Source of the DNA: Theobroma cacao
Lineage: Eukaryota; Streptophyta; Magnoliopsida; Malvales; Malvaceae
Assembly: GCF_000208745.1 (NCBI RefSeq)
Contig: NC_030852.1
Coordinates: 3,223,315 to 3,287,314, forward strand
Length of the DNA: 64,000 nt
Direction: 5' to 3'
How positions within the stretch are numbered: position 1 is the first letter of the stretch; every line of letters begins with the position of its first letter. Both the position numbers and the translations under genes were made by a program. The notes below the pieces were generated by a model. It did no database searches. It was not told the origin of the DNA and was given only the letters and a program-made list of their open reading frames with translations. Below are positions 23,113 through 35,341 of the stretch, in pieces.

Positions 23113-24270
23113 CTATAGATATGGGATTTGGTGGAAAATTGACAGTGTTAAGGACTGAAATTCATGCATATCAGGTGTTTGTGAAAATGAATACTGGTCT
23201 ATGGGTTGCTGCAATGACTTAAATGGAAAAATATGTTCATGGAAAACAGTGTTCCTGGATATAATAAACTTCTTGGCACTAATATAAAAGACTTTATACC
23301 ATTTTACACCATTGGGATACCCTAAAAATACACACTTAACAGCTCTTTTGTCAAACTTTTTCCTATTTTGTGTTAATGTGGACACAAAACACCATGATCC
23401 AAATACCTTAATATGTTCATAAGAAGGAATTTTGGAATATAACAACTCATAAGGTGATTTATCAAGTAACACTTTGGTTGGTATTTTGTTAAGAATGTGA
23501 ATAGCAGTGAAAATTACTTTTCCCCAAAAGGACAAAGGTAATGAAAATTGAAACATCAAGGCTCTAACTACTACAAGGATATATTGGTGTTTCCTATCAA
23601 CTACTCCATTTTGTTGAGAGGCTTCTACACAAGACATCTAATGAACAATACCATATTTTTCATAAAAAGCAGTGAGATTAAATTCTCCTCCATGATCTAT
23701 TCTAAAGCACTTAATGGAAGTTGAAAATGGATTTTTAGCATACTTGTAAAATGATGGCAGTATGCAAGATACATCTGATTTGTTTCTTAGCAAGAATATC
23801 CTTGTAAAACGTGAATAATCATCTACCAAAGTCAGAAAATATCATTGCCATTTGATAGTAGGAACATCATAAGGTCCCTACAAATCAGCATGTACAAGTT
23901 CAAAAAGAAATGTTGTATTTTTAGTATGAATGGGAAAAGGTAATTTTTTCATTTTTGTAGAAGGACATTCATCACAAATCAAATCTTATGAGCAACTAAT
24001 GTCAGGAAATTGCTTATGAATGACATTTATTTTGTTCAAAGGTATGTGGCCTAACCTAAAATGCCACAAATCAAACTCTTTATGCGTTGTTTTACAAGCA
24101 TTTACTGCACATTGTAATGGAAAATGTACAAGTTTGTTAAAGCTAAATTTTGAAATATAGTGTTCATCTTGATGATCTTGTAAGAAGTATAACCCTGAAG
24201 ATACTTCAGCAACTCCAATCACCTTCCATGAGTGGAGATCCTGGATAACACAAATCTCATCAGTGAACAA
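23113..24270 (-). pseudogene. Copia integrase with GAG-pre-integrase zinc region
   Basis: From the right: LWHFRLGHIPLNKI (the HxxxH part of the HHCC zinc finger) at 24080-24030, then ICDECPSTK (CxxC) near 23965 after a stop, VDDYSRFTRIFLL with the first catalytic D near 23825, RIDHGGEF with the second D near 23690, and after a stop at 23640 a region with QQNGVVDRKHQYILVV; the usual catalytic E of GxxERKN is here D. The C-terminal part keeps SFWGKVI, HILNKIPTKVL, YELLYSKIPSYEHIKVFG and CVFLGYPNG. Integrase inserts element cDNA; this copy is dead. Confidence 0.92.
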
Positions 24271-24301
24271 AATTGAAGATTTTTTACAAAAGGTGAGCTT
24301 G

Positions 24302-24700
24302 CTACTGATACAAGATTAAAATGGAATGATGGTACACACAAAACATTGTTAAAGTCAACAAAAAATTCAGTTTAACTATTCCTATGTGAGTAACAATGGC
24401 TCTAGCCTTATTTGGTAGATTAAAAAAATAATCTCTAACTGGTACATCAAAAACAAAATCAGACAAAGAACATGATATGTGATCAGTAACACCAGTGTCT
24501 ATTATCCAAGAATCTTGTTTAAACATGGACCTATTTACATTTTATATTTGAGTGGAAGATTATATGAAGTATTGAAATAGGATACACTAGAAATGTTACT
24601 TGGAAAAGCTGAATTTACCAAAGAAGGCTTTGTTGGCTGAGTATTTGATGAACTTGCAATACAATCTTCACTGTTTATACCACTCTCTCTAAAAAGAGTC
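24302..24700 (-). pseudogene. Copia aspartic protease
   Basis: MFKQDSWIIDTGVTDHISC near 24526-24470 is the active-site region; copia proteases usually read WIxDSGAT(D/S)H, so DTG here is the form used by pepsin-like enzymes. The frame ends near 24302. The region up to 24700 links gag and protease and has one stop (about 24536). Confidence 0.88.
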
Positions 24701-24701
24701 A

Positions 24702-25131
24702 TTAGCTTTTGACTTGATGCTTGATGAGAGATATCTGTGACATAGAATCTGAACCTACAACTTCTTCATCTTGGTCCTTTTCATTACTTGCAGTAGTGAC
24801 ACTGTTTACTGATTTTCTAAAATTTCCCTTGTTCTTTGTAAACTTGAAAGTATCAGGGAGTCCTATGATTCTATAACACTTGTTTTTTGTATGACCCTTT
24901 TTGTTACAATGACAACAAACTAAATCTCTCTTTCCTTTCCTTTTGTTATCAGCAACAGCTGTCATGGCTGAAGATTCCATTGTAGGATTGTTTTAAATTA
25001 ACAACCTCCTCTGTGATTCTTCCCTTAAAACCATGTTATATGCTTTGTCCAGCTTTGGAAGTGGTTCCATTAATATGATTTAGGACCTCAATGCAGAGAA
25101 TGACTCATTAAGTCCATTGAGAAACCTAAAT
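24702..25131 (-). pseudogene. Copia gag C-terminal part with zinc knuckle
   Basis: The frame 24980-24702 contains CCHCNKKGHTKNKCYRIIG, a perfect CX2CX4HX4C zinc knuckle followed by the GLP run typical of copia gag. Upstream, 24985-25131 continues the gag helical region (LNESFSALRS). It stops at 25131, where the solo LTR is inserted, and resumes at 28065. Confidence 0.9.
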
Positions 25132-28064
25132 TGTCATCACCCGGTACTCCCCTTGAGCCAGTGACAACCACCGCGGTATCCCGATAGATACTCATCACCG
25201 AGAATGCCAATCGGAACCCCACAAGTCTTTAACATCAGTTTCTCTTTCCCCCTGTGAGTAACCTTTGCTAAATATCATGTTCTAAAAGTTTTTAAGTTAT
25301 TTCCAATTTAAAATAAATAAAATAATAATTTTCGTCTCACAAGGGTATTTTGGTTATTTTTTTCAAAAATTTTGAAACCAGCTAAATTGTAACATACGAG
25401 TACAAAACACATAATTCATAATCAAAAATGAGTTTTAAAGTCTAAAATCTTCATTTAAAACGAAATTGCGATTATTTGGATATAATAAGAAAATAAAAAA
25501 AATATTAAGTAAAATATTCTATTTTCTTATAAAACAATATTTTTAAGACACTACGTAAATAATTTTTATAACGTAAACACAAAATAAATTCCTACATACA
25601 GTAGTACAAATAACTAGAGTATGAAATTTAATTTATAATAACAAGTGGGCCCCCGAATAAACAAAAGTAAAGATGACTGTGAACCCACAGTTTAGAGAAT
25701 GCAAATCCAATGATAGTCCTCGATGAGATCAGCTATCTATAGCCTATTCTGAGCCTGAAATGGATGGAAATGAGAGTGGTGAGATTATAAAATCCCAGTG
25801 AGTAAACAGACATCATCATAAACACCTAGAGTTGAGTACATGGAGACGATCAAGTAAATCATCGTAAACTGGGTCACAGCATTAGAATACATTTCATTCA
25901 AAATACGTAAAGAGGCTTATGAATCTCATAAAACTAGGCTTGTGCCATAAATCCATTCTCGGGGACACCTTGGTCGAGGCATCCTATCGAGACCGCCAAG
26001 GCTGTTAAAAATTAACATTTCGCATAAATCATGTTTTTATTTTGAAAACATAGCCGTTCCTTGGCGTTGGCTGAGTTCCCCCTCACGTGGTGGTTTGGCG
26101 TGAAGTGAACCCTAAGCTTTACCCCAAGAGATACCCTACACGCCTCTCCGTTCGAGGTAAGAATATAATGGAGTTTACCGTGCCCCTCTAAAAGGCTGGT
26201 CCACAGAAACCCCCTACTGTAGTGATTAATTAATATATAATCCACCAATTCAATAAAATTTGCAATAGCATGACATGGCAATTATTTTATTTACAGTCTT
26301 TCAAGGCAAATAAAAAATCCGTATTTCAATACAATTTCCAACCAGCCAATCATGCCCGATTTATCATAAGCCAATCAATTTAAACAATCGAATTGCAACA
26401 ATTAACAGTCTCCGTGTACTCTATTTTTCAACATCATTATTAATTTCAAACAATTTATAAATTAATTTCATTGAAACACATTTATTCATAAAACATGAAA
26501 ATTTACCTTTTTAAATCCCTTTTTCATAAAATTCACGAAATCATTTAAAAACCACCCTAGATAATTAAAATGACAGTAAGTTTACTCACAATGTCTAGAG
26601 TGCAAATTTTCGAAGTACTCAGACTACTGGTCCTCGAGTGCAATTCCCTTGCCTTTATCGGAGGACTCACCACCTTGACACAATACCAAAATCGAGAAAT
26701 TTACTACATTGGTATTAAATCGAAATTAAACTAATTTAGACTACTAATGTATGATTTGGAATGCAAAATGCACTAGTAACCATCTAAATTCGATATCGAC
26801 CTAATTCGTCTTATCACTCGATTAATTGACCAACGCATCCCATTTAGCTCCAAATTGCTCCATTTCTTTTCCAATATCTTAATTCACCAAACACAAGTCA
26901 AACAACCTAAAATTTGGCAAAACTACCTTCACTTTTCTTCTTGAAATTTTCGGTCAATAATGGTGCATTAACACCATGATTTTTTCTACTATTTTTCCAC
27001 ACCATAATTCATCGTTTTCTAACGATTTCTCTTAAAATAAAATCAAATTCATCCTCACTCAATACAAGGTAGGTTCGGCCATTGATGGGTGATGGGGAAA
27101 ATGAATTCTTTTCATGTTGTTTTGTTTCTAGACATGGTAAACTAACTAAAAACACTAACATAACTTAAAATCAAATCAATCCAACATCATTCTCTCTCCA
27201 TACCCATTCGGCCAGCCATGAATTCACCATGAAAACATGAAATTTAACCATGGAAAATAAGGAGAAATGCATGGGAAAGGTAGATCACAAGTCAAAATCA
27301 AGAAATTTTACCTTTTGTCACTTGTTTCCTTAAATTTCCCACACTTTTCTCTTGAAATTCTTCACCTGGGGTTTGTTCTTTCTTTGTTTTCCTCTTTTCC
27401 TTGCTTGGCCGAATTTTTGGAGAGAAGTGAGAGATTTATAGGCTGATTTTTAAAGGAAATAATAAAATATTCTAAGCTTGACACATGGCATGTTTACATT
27501 GGTCCATTTTTAAAACTTTAAAAATTTTAAACTTTTTATCTCCACCATATATATTTTCTCACTTATCCATAACATAAAAAGTCAATGGATGAATTCTATG
27601 AGCATGACAAGTGTTGGTGGTGTAAAATTACAATTTTACCACTAGGGTGGCAAAATTTCCATTTTACCTCTATGCTCTGAAAGATACCGAGATTACAATT
27701 TTTCACTTCTCAACCTTAAATCATACTCCAATAAGTCAAATGTAATCAAAATCTTTCAAAAAAATTCCCATTTTGTCCTTGAGTGGCAAAATTACCATTT
27801 TACCCTTGGATAGTGAAATTTTCAATTTGACTCCAAATTGATCCTCGAACCCCAAATCACCATTTTAAATCATTTCTGGACTATAAAATTTTCAATTTCA
27901 CCCTAAACTCTCTATTCGATCTAGTTCGAGGCTTAAATCAACTTTGTTGTACCTCTAGGTACAATACCGACTTTTATAAATTTTTCGGGGACTCTCCTAG
28001 CATGCAAACATGTTGTCCATCACATGTATGTCATGACAAGTATTTTACAAGGTCGGGCTTTACA
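25132..28064 (+). mobile_element. Solo gypsy-type LTR with TAAAT target duplication
   Basis: It begins TGTCATCACCCGG at 25132 and ends GGTCGGGCTTTACA at 28064. TAAAT precedes (25127-25131) and follows (28065-28069). It shares many blocks with the solo LTR at 31708-34786: gacaaccaccg, ttccttggcgttggctgag, cacgtggtggtttggcgtga, gcatgggaaaggtagatcac. It inserted in the gag of the host copia element. Its 3' third also resembles the LTR at 3603 (aacactaacatagtctaaaa against aacactaacataacttaaaa). No coding sequence inside. Confidence 0.93.
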
Positions 28065-28662
28065 TAAATAACATATCCTTTTAGTATTGGTTTGAATACT
28101 TACCAAAGCATGTTGGATTACATTTGCCACATTCACAATGTGGCAAACGGCCTAAAGTTTCTAAGTTCTGCCCAAACCCCTTTCAACTCAATAAAGTAAG
28201 AGTCCACATTCCTAATACCTTGATTCATAGTCCCTAATGAATATTGTAAATTGCATACATGTGCATCATTTGGGGTTGAAAATTTTGCTTGAAAGTGTTC
28301 CAAATTTCTAAAACATTATCCATGTAAAATACTATTGATTCTATAGGTAAGGAAATATAGTCCAAGAGCCAAACAACTATTAGATTATTGCATCTAACCC
28401 ATGAGCCATACAAAGGATCAATCATGCTTGGTTTCTAAATGGTTTCATCAAGAAATCCAATCTTGTTTCTTATGGACAAGGCTAGAAGAAAAGATCTACT
28501 CCATGCAATGTAATTACTGGTAGTTAGCTTGGGATTAACCACTACTGATGCATGATTATCAGAGTGGTGTATATAGTAGGGAGATTAAACATCTTCTAAT
28601 TGTGAATTGTTATTTCTTGGGTTTCCAAATTTGTTCACCAGTGTTTCCTCAGTTTTTTCCAT
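28065..28662 (-). pseudogene. Copia gag N-terminal part
   Basis: From an ATG at 28662 the minus strand reads a gag start with one stop near 28588, then LTTSNYIAWSRSFLLAL (the usual gag start L-x-x-x-NYxxWxxxxxxxL), NKIGFLDE, and DPLYGSWVRCNNLIVVWLL with VLEIWNTFKQNF (family pattern WxxCNxMVxxWLLNS ... EIWxDLxxRF). It ends at the solo LTR. Confidence 0.88.
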
Positions 28663-28886
28663 TAATTAGAATACTAACAGCTCAATTTCAAGAAACTCAA
28701 AAATAGGGATTAACAGATCAATATTCTTGAAACTGAATTGACCACAAAAAAAACATAAATTCTCAATCCACTTCCTCAACAAATCAAAATCGTTGTAGAA
28801 ATACCAATAGAATGAATCAAAACCTAATTTTAGCCCTTAAAAGAATTTGAAGGAGCTCAACGATCAAGAATCCCTTTCTAGAACCC

Positions 28887-28898
28887 GCTCTGATACCA
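28887..28898 (-). promoter_or_regulatory. Primer binding site, initiator tRNA-Met
   Basis: The minus strand has TGGTATCAGAGC, a perfect copia primer site, directly next to the 5' LTR end CGAACA. Confidence 0.92.
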
Positions 28899-30742
28899 TG
28901 TTCGAATAGTTGAAGAGAAAAAAAATGACGAACAACCTTTGTGGAAAGAAACTAATTCACTCCTTCAATCAATTATCCAACTAACTATAGAGGTCTATTT
29001 ATATTATAACTCTATGATACAAAGTTATTTGGACTTAATTTTGATAATAATTTAGCCTAGTTCTTGTAATAATGCATAAAAATTAGTATATTGTATTTAA
29101 TTATTTTAAATTAGTTAATTTAGATGAGTCAATCTAATCTTAGTTAATTTTACACTTAATTTGGTGTTAGTGTGGTTAAAAGAGGCTATTATTGATTTAT
29201 TTATGCTTTTGTATATGTTTGATGAAAGAGGAATTTTAGTGGAAAGGGAAAGCAATTTTAAGGTGTAGACTTCCACTGCACATGTTTTGGTATTTTGGCC
29301 ATAACTCTTTCTACAAGACTTTAAATGAGATTATTATTAAACCTTAGGAAAGATAAGAGAAAACTCTACAACTTTTATGCTTATCAGTTTTCCCAGTTTG
29401 GCCTGGAAGGTAGTCAAATATTTTTTCAAAGTTGACACACTATAGCATTCATAGAGCAATTATGATTTCTATTAATTAATTAGGCAAGGCTACGACCCAC
29501 ATAATCTGATGAGAAAATCCTTATTGGAATTGACTTCTTTCTTCGCCTAGCTTAGCCTAACTTCAAAGCCTATAAAAACAACCTTTCAAAAGACTTTGAA
29601 AAGAAGAGAACGAAACACCAGATTAACAACTGAGAGTTAAGCCACAACATCATTGAAGTTAAGAAAATTTTGAAGAATTCATAGAGATTTGGAGATCAAG
29701 AGTACAATCCTTGGTTTTTTTCTATCTTGTTGTTATTCTCATATTCCCTTGGTTTTGTTTTTAATGTTAAAATTTTATTTGATGATGATGTGTGACTTGT
29801 TAGGGAACTAATTCATTAATCTAAGATTATGATTGAACTCAATATATAGTTTAAATTATTTATCTCTCTTTTACTTATATTTGATAGATTTAAGTTGTTT
29901 ATTTTATTTTGTTCTTAATTCTTCTAATTGACTAGCCACCAATTAGATTGAATTAGAAATCTATGTTAAATCTTGACAAAGGAGATTTTAGGTAGACCTT
30001 AAATAGAACAGCGTACGATAAAATGCACTTAGTTGATTAAGTGGTTTAATTTGCATATATGGTAGACGTACACGTATAAGCCATACGTAGCCAAAATTAG
30101 AGTACAAACTTAATGAATCTTTCTTCAATATAATTTGCATAGATATATAGTAAATTAATTGAGAGAGATATTTTTATGAGAAACTCGACAGAAACTTGTA
30201 TTAGGACTCTAGCTTAGCAACTAAATCCATTAAACTGAGTTAAGAAAGAGAGAGAGATAATATTCAGATGAAGTATTGAGGGATATCATAATCTTAGGTT
30301 TGGTAATCACTAGAAGTAATTTTGCTGATATATTAGTTTTAGTTATTAGTTTATTAGTTTCAATTTTTCTTTTTTTTTAATTGTTTAGATAAATTTAGGG
30401 TGTGTTAATTTTAGTAGTTAACAATAAGGATTAATTCAAATCTCTGTGGGATCGACACTCTACTCATTACTATATTATATTTATGATACGTATACTTGCA
30501 TGGGTAGAAAATTAGACAACATTATACAAGAATGAAAAAATTCAAGTGTAACTCAGTCTTAAAGGAAGGAAAAATAAAATAACAGAAAGACAATTAACTC
30601 TAAATAACTCTATTTACTGTAACTATAAAAGTAAATACATAAGTTACTAAAGCACATGTTCTTCAAACAAGCTGAGCAAGTAAGCTTCACGTGCCTTCTT
30701 CTTCACTTCAATATTGTTGCCTTACAAACATTAGTTGACTAG
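28899..30742 (-). repeat. 5' LTR of the minus-strand copia element, interrupted
   Basis: 28899-29003 and 30523-30742 together align with the 339-bp 3' LTR. The join is at the shared TCTATTTATA / TTATACAAGAATG. The outer edge fades after ttgactag near 30742, about 25 bp short of the edge expected from the 3' LTR, so the terminal bases are lost or changed. Confidence 0.85.
29004..30522 (+). mobile_element. LTR-like insertion of 1.5 kb in the copia 5' LTR
   Basis: The insertion is defined by comparison with the uninterrupted LTR at 11701. TTATA occurs on both sides (28999-29003, 30523-30527), which fits a five-base duplication, though an alternative alignment (ATTATA) is possible. It contains a TATA box, CCTATAAAAACAACC (29570-29584), and near its end ctctgtgggatcgacactct (30452-30471) followed by gtatacttgcatggg, phrases I associate with the end of gypsy LTRs of the Athila/Tat group. 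The ends lack a clear TG...CA. No coding sequence was found. Confidence 0.6.
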
Positions 30743-31430
30743 TACGTAGCATAAGGTCTATGAATAGCATCAACACCAAACTCATTCACATCACGACCAA
30801 AGCTCCTACGTTAAGAGTGTTGCTGGAAAATATTAGAATTACTAAAATGGCCTATGCTTGGTAGAATTTAAGTTTGAAACCACCAATCCAAATCTGATTA
30901 AGAAAGCTTAACAAATTTTCAAGATTAATTGAATCAATGAGCACAAACCCAAATTTTTTTAACCTTTGAAATTTCTTTCAAAAAGGATATAAGCATCAAT
31001 AATGTCACCATAATACTTGAAATTACCTTGAAAAGTATGGGCTTTCCAAAGTTCTGGAAAGTTTGTAAAATAAATTAAAATTGAAGCCAAATGAGATTCT
31101 GGCCACACAAATTAAAGGAATGTTAGACTTTTAAAGAACCAACAGTAGCTAGAGAATGAGTGGAGCACTGCTCAAAAGAACATTGATAGGTATAAGAGAA
31201 AGGCTTATTTAATCTCCACACAAAAAAGTATCACAAACAATTGTCGCAGTGCCAAGGTGATTTCCAAGTTTACCATCAATTCATATTTTAGGATTTCCTT
31301 GAATTCATATTACAATATTGCTCGCTATCCCTGTACTTAAGAAAACGCTAAGTTGATATGTTGTCTTTCTAATGATGTTAAAAACCCTAAAAATCTTCTT
31401 GAAGATGACTAGCTAAGCAATCGCTTGAAT
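30743..31430 (-). pseudogene. LINE-type ORF1 remnant with RRM domain
   Basis: On the minus strand, 31060-30860 reads as an RRM: FKYYGDIIDAYILFERN (after beta 1), then, one frame over, KKFGFVLIDSINLENL (RNP1, pattern KGxxFGFVxF) and IWIGGFKLKFYQA. Two frames and a stop show decay. Downstream GRDVNEFGVDAIHRPY-like sequence reaches the copia junction at 30742. Family: plant LINE ORF1 proteins with RRM, which bind element RNA. The continuation is likely at 11700-11040. Confidence 0.65.
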
Positions 31431-31707
31431 TAGCAAATTGGATTTAGACACACTAACAATAAGCACAGTGTGAAACCCCTAACCTTACATTGAATGATAA
31501 TGTTTAAACTTAAGTAAGATATTGGATAAGTTTGAATGAATTATCTAATATAATTTTGAATGTTGGATGAGTTTTTCCCAACTCTATTGACATGAATTTT
31601 CTTCCTATGATGATGTTGATTTGATATGAAAGTATGATTGAAAAAGGAAACCAAAGAAAGGTAATTTGCAAAATAAGTCATGAAAGGTTGATCCCATGGA
31701 AAGGAGG
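31431..31707. other. Short unassigned stretch before a solo LTR
   Basis: No protein similarity recognised. The part just before 31708 (ggttgatcccatggaaa) and the part after 34791 (ggtcgatccctaaaag) are a single pre-insertion site. Confidence 0.5.
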
Positions 31708-34700
31708 TGTCACGACCCAAAATTCTCATCGAGCCCGTGACAACCGCCGCAATGTCTCGATTGACATTCATTACCCGAAATGCCAACCAAAACCTCGCAA
31801 GGCTTTCGCATCAATTTTACTTCTCCCTTATGAGCAACAGTTATTAAATACCATGTTTTAAAGAAATATAGATTAATTTCAAATAAAAAACAATCAAAAA
31901 GTAATTTCTACTACACAGGGGTATTTTGGTCATTTTACTCAAAATTTTTGAACCCTGGTAAAAATATGATATACGAGTAATAAGCATCCATTTCATGTCT
32001 AAAAATAAGTTTCGTTGTCTAATTCATCAATTTAAAGTGAAATTATAGCTATTCAAATTAAATAAAATATTCTATTTTCTTATAAAACAATATTTATAGA
32101 ACTCTGCATAAATAATTTTTGTAGCGTAAAAGCAAAATAAATTCATACATACAGTGGCACACATAGCCAGGTATACAAAATATTCTACAATGACATGTAG
32201 GCCCCCAAAATAAACAAATATGTACAATAAGGTAGACCTTCGATTTCTAAGGATGTAAATCCAAAAGTATATCCTCAACGAAATCAGCTATCTACAGACT
32301 ATCCTGAGCCTGAAATGGTTACAAAAAAAAAAAGAAGTGAGTTTTCATGAACTGAATGAGTAAGCAGAGTTCGTCTATAGCATCTAAAGTTGAGTAAATA
32401 GAGACAGTTAAATCATCCCATCAATATATATATAATTTATAGCATCAAAACCCATTTCAATCCATGTAAAAACAATCACATTTCATCAAGAAAATCAACA
32501 AGGCTTAATTTGTACTCGATGATGCCTTACATCGGGCATCCAACCGAGTCCGCCAAGGCAGTTAAAAAGACATATACACATAAAACATATTTTCACGTTT
32601 AAAAATATAGTTGTTCCTTGGCGTTGGCTAAGTTTCACTTTCACGTGGTGGTTCGGCGTGAAGTGAACTCTAAATTTTTCCTTAGGAGATACCCTTCGTG
32701 CCTTTTGTACTAAGGTAAATATAACGGGGCTTACCGTGCCCTTCTAATAGGCTGGCCCACGAAAACCCGCCCACTACAATAAGCTAAATACATAACCCAC
32801 CAAATCAATAAAATTTCGGCAGCATAACATGGCTAATATACTACTATCCAACCTGTCAATGTAAGACAAAACAATTTATATAATTCACAAAACCACAATT
32901 TCAACCATTCATGCTACCACAATTTCATAAGCCATCAATTCAAATTATGTATATATATATATATATAATACGAATGTATAGCCTCCACTTACTCTATTTC
33001 GAAAATCAACATTTAGTTTCAGAATAATTTATAAATCTCATTCATTTAACCAACATTTAAAATGTAAAACATAATAATTTGCAAATTAAGTGCCTTATTC
33101 TTTAAAATCTTAAAACAAGTATAAACCACTTTAGATAATTAAGATGAACATCTGATTACTCACTATAATGGGAATTTGAAGTGGTAGGAGTACTCCTATT
33201 CTTGGTCCTCCGACACGATATCTTTGCCCTTATCGGGGGGTTCAGCACCTATCCATAATACACGATACGTAATTCAATACATTGGTGTCAAATTGTTATA
33301 AAACTATTTCAGACTCTATATGAATGCATGAAGTTGAATGAGAAATGTTCGGATAGTCACTTAAAGACGGTGTTCTACGTAGGTTCAATTGTGATCGGAA
33401 GGAATTTGTATTCGACCTAATTCGAACTATACACCATTGATTTAACCAAAACATCCGATTCAACTCCAAATATATTCATTACACTTCCAATAATCTAATA
33501 CACCAAAGCATTACAATGAACTTGATTTTTGACTAACTTCACCATTTTTCGAAATTCATTCCGATTCCGAACTAACATACTAATCAATGTCTACATAGTC
33601 TCGTAAATCCATATATATCATTAGGAATCAAATCCAAGTCCATTTACTATGATTTTCTCATTTTCCATCAAGCCATTTTCTAAAGGAACTATACTTTTCA
33701 ATAACCGGTTTCGATATCCAACATCATAATTCATCAATTCCTAGCTAAATAACATGAATTACAACCAAATCCATCATCAACATGCCCTATAGAAAATTCG
33801 GCCAAATGAGGGTGGTTGAAGAACATGTGATTTTCTTGCTTGTTTTTCCTTCCAAACATCACAAAATGACTAAAAACACTAGGATATTATGAAATCTAGC
33901 AAAATTCATCACCAAAACTTCTCTCTCTAGATTTGGCCAGCAAAGGTTCCCTCTTGAAAACTTGAATTTTAGCCATGGAGAATGAAAAAGAATGCATGGG
34001 AAAGGTAGATCACAAGCTAATATAAAAAAATCTTACCTTTACTTGCTTGATTCCTTGAAATCCAACAATTTCTCTTGGATTTTTCCTTCCTAGGGTTTGT
34101 TCTTCTCTTTTTCTCTTTGTTCCCTTGCTTGGCCGGCCATAAGAGTGTGAATGTCAGGGTTTTAAGTGAGTTTATATATGCAATTAAAATAATATTAAAG
34201 CTTGACACTTGTCACCTTTTAATTGGTCCATGTTTAAAAACTTAATAATTAAGCATCTCATTCCCACCACATATAATCTCTCACTTAAAAAAATAATGGG
34301 TGAAATTCATGGGATTGACAAGTGTCATGATGGTGTACAATTCCAAAATTTCCAATTTCGTCCTCATGGACACTTAAAATGACCGTTTTGCCCCTATGTT
34401 TGAAAAAATGTTGAAATTGAAATTTTTCACTTCTCAAATTCAAATAATGCTCTAATTAATCAAATTTAGTCAAAATATCATCCAACATTCCAATTTTTCC
34501 CTTGAGTGGCAAAATGACCATTTTGCCCCTACATTATGAAAATTTTCGAATTAACTCCAAATCAATCCTCGAATTTTGAATCATCATATTAAGACATTCT
34601 AAGATTCAATAACTCTCAAATACATCGTAAAATCTTTATTTGGCCTAATTCGAGGCTTTAATCAACTTCATTGAACCACTAGGTACAATACCGACTTTTA

Positions 34701-34786
34701 ACGATTTTTCGATTCATTCACTTATGCAAACATTCTATCAAGCACATGAATGACATGACAAATATATAATAGAGTAGGGCTTGACA
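31708..34786 (+). mobile_element. Solo gypsy-type LTR with GGAGG target duplication
   Basis: Begins TGTCACGACCCAAAATTC at 31708 and ends AGTAGGGCTTGACA at 34786. GGAGG precedes (31703-31707) and follows (34787-34791). Same family as 25132-28064, with matching blocks in order throughout. Contains an (AT)n run at 32948-32968 and several aaatgaccattttgcccct blocks in the 3' third (34375, 34510). The small frames inside are chance. Confidence 0.95.
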
Positions 34787-35341
34787 GGAGGGGTCGATCC
34801 CTAAAAGTTTAAAGCCTTACATAGCTATTAGAAATGCCTAAAATCATCCTCTATAGAAGGGATAGTCGATCCCCACATCACAAGGTGCTTGAAATAGCTT
34901 TTGAAATTGTCTAGGATCGACTCTCATGGAAGAGAGGATCAATTTCCAAATTTTCACATCACATGTAATGACAATTTGGTGACTCCACTAGGGATTCTTG
35001 AGTGTCAAGCTGATAAATAATCATAAGTTATCCTAAACCTTAATTAATTGATGATGTTTTATTTCCTTAATCATAAATGGCATTATTTTATTTAGTTTTC
35101 TACTATTGCATGTCATTTATTGTTATTTATTCATTTGCTTTAATAAACGTGGGGTATCTAGGATAAAGGGACATGAGATGAGCGATCAAAAGTTGATCCA
35201 TTCCTTCACCCACACAACACATTTCATTCATGAATAAGCTTTCTACCTGAGCTTTATCCTCATTATAAAAGGGTTCAGTAGCTACACTCTCATAAGGTGA
35301 TAAGCTCCACATGGGCTAGTGAAACACTCCTACTAAGATTG
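34787..35341 (+). repeat. Tat/Ogre-type gypsy LTR end, primer site and leader
   Basis: 34792-34973 ends ttttcacatcacatgtaatgaca; a similar end, ttttcacatcgcacatagcgaca, lies at 61157-61179. Directly after it, TGGTGACTCCACTAGGGA (34977-34994) resembles the TGGCGACTCCxCTGGGGA primer site of Tat/Ogre gypsy elements (tRNA-Arg type, from memory). The leader that follows (gtcaagctgataaataatca) runs to the copia element at 35342 and resumes at 41329. The LTR upstream is truncated or hidden by the solo LTR. Confidence 0.6.
34977..34994 (+). promoter_or_regulatory. Probable gypsy primer binding site (tRNA-Arg type)
   Basis: TGGTGACTCCACTAGGGA, three bases after the LTR end. Two changes from the common TGGCGACTCCACTGGGGA form. 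Confidence 0.6.

Larger units (their letters stand above)
11701..30742 (-). mobile_element. Ty1/copia element, minus strand, with nested insertions
   Basis: Two LTRs (11701-12039 and 28899-30742) flank a primer binding site, gag, protease, integrase, reverse transcriptase and RNase H, in that order on the minus strand, which defines Ty1/copia. Without the nested DNA (13241-22402, 25132-28069, 29004-30527) the element would be about 5.4 kb, a normal size. It has stops and frameshifts in every domain. It interrupts a LINE ORF1 remnant. Bases left of it are CTTAG; no matching duplication is clear on the right, where the LTR edge is decayed. Confidence 0.9.

Noticed and set aside
12317..24980. 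Integrated plant pararetrovirus (RT and RNase H present)
   Set aside because: The domain order with integrase before RT, LTRs, tRNA-Met primer site and polypurine tract are those of Ty1/copia; no movement protein or coat motif is seen.
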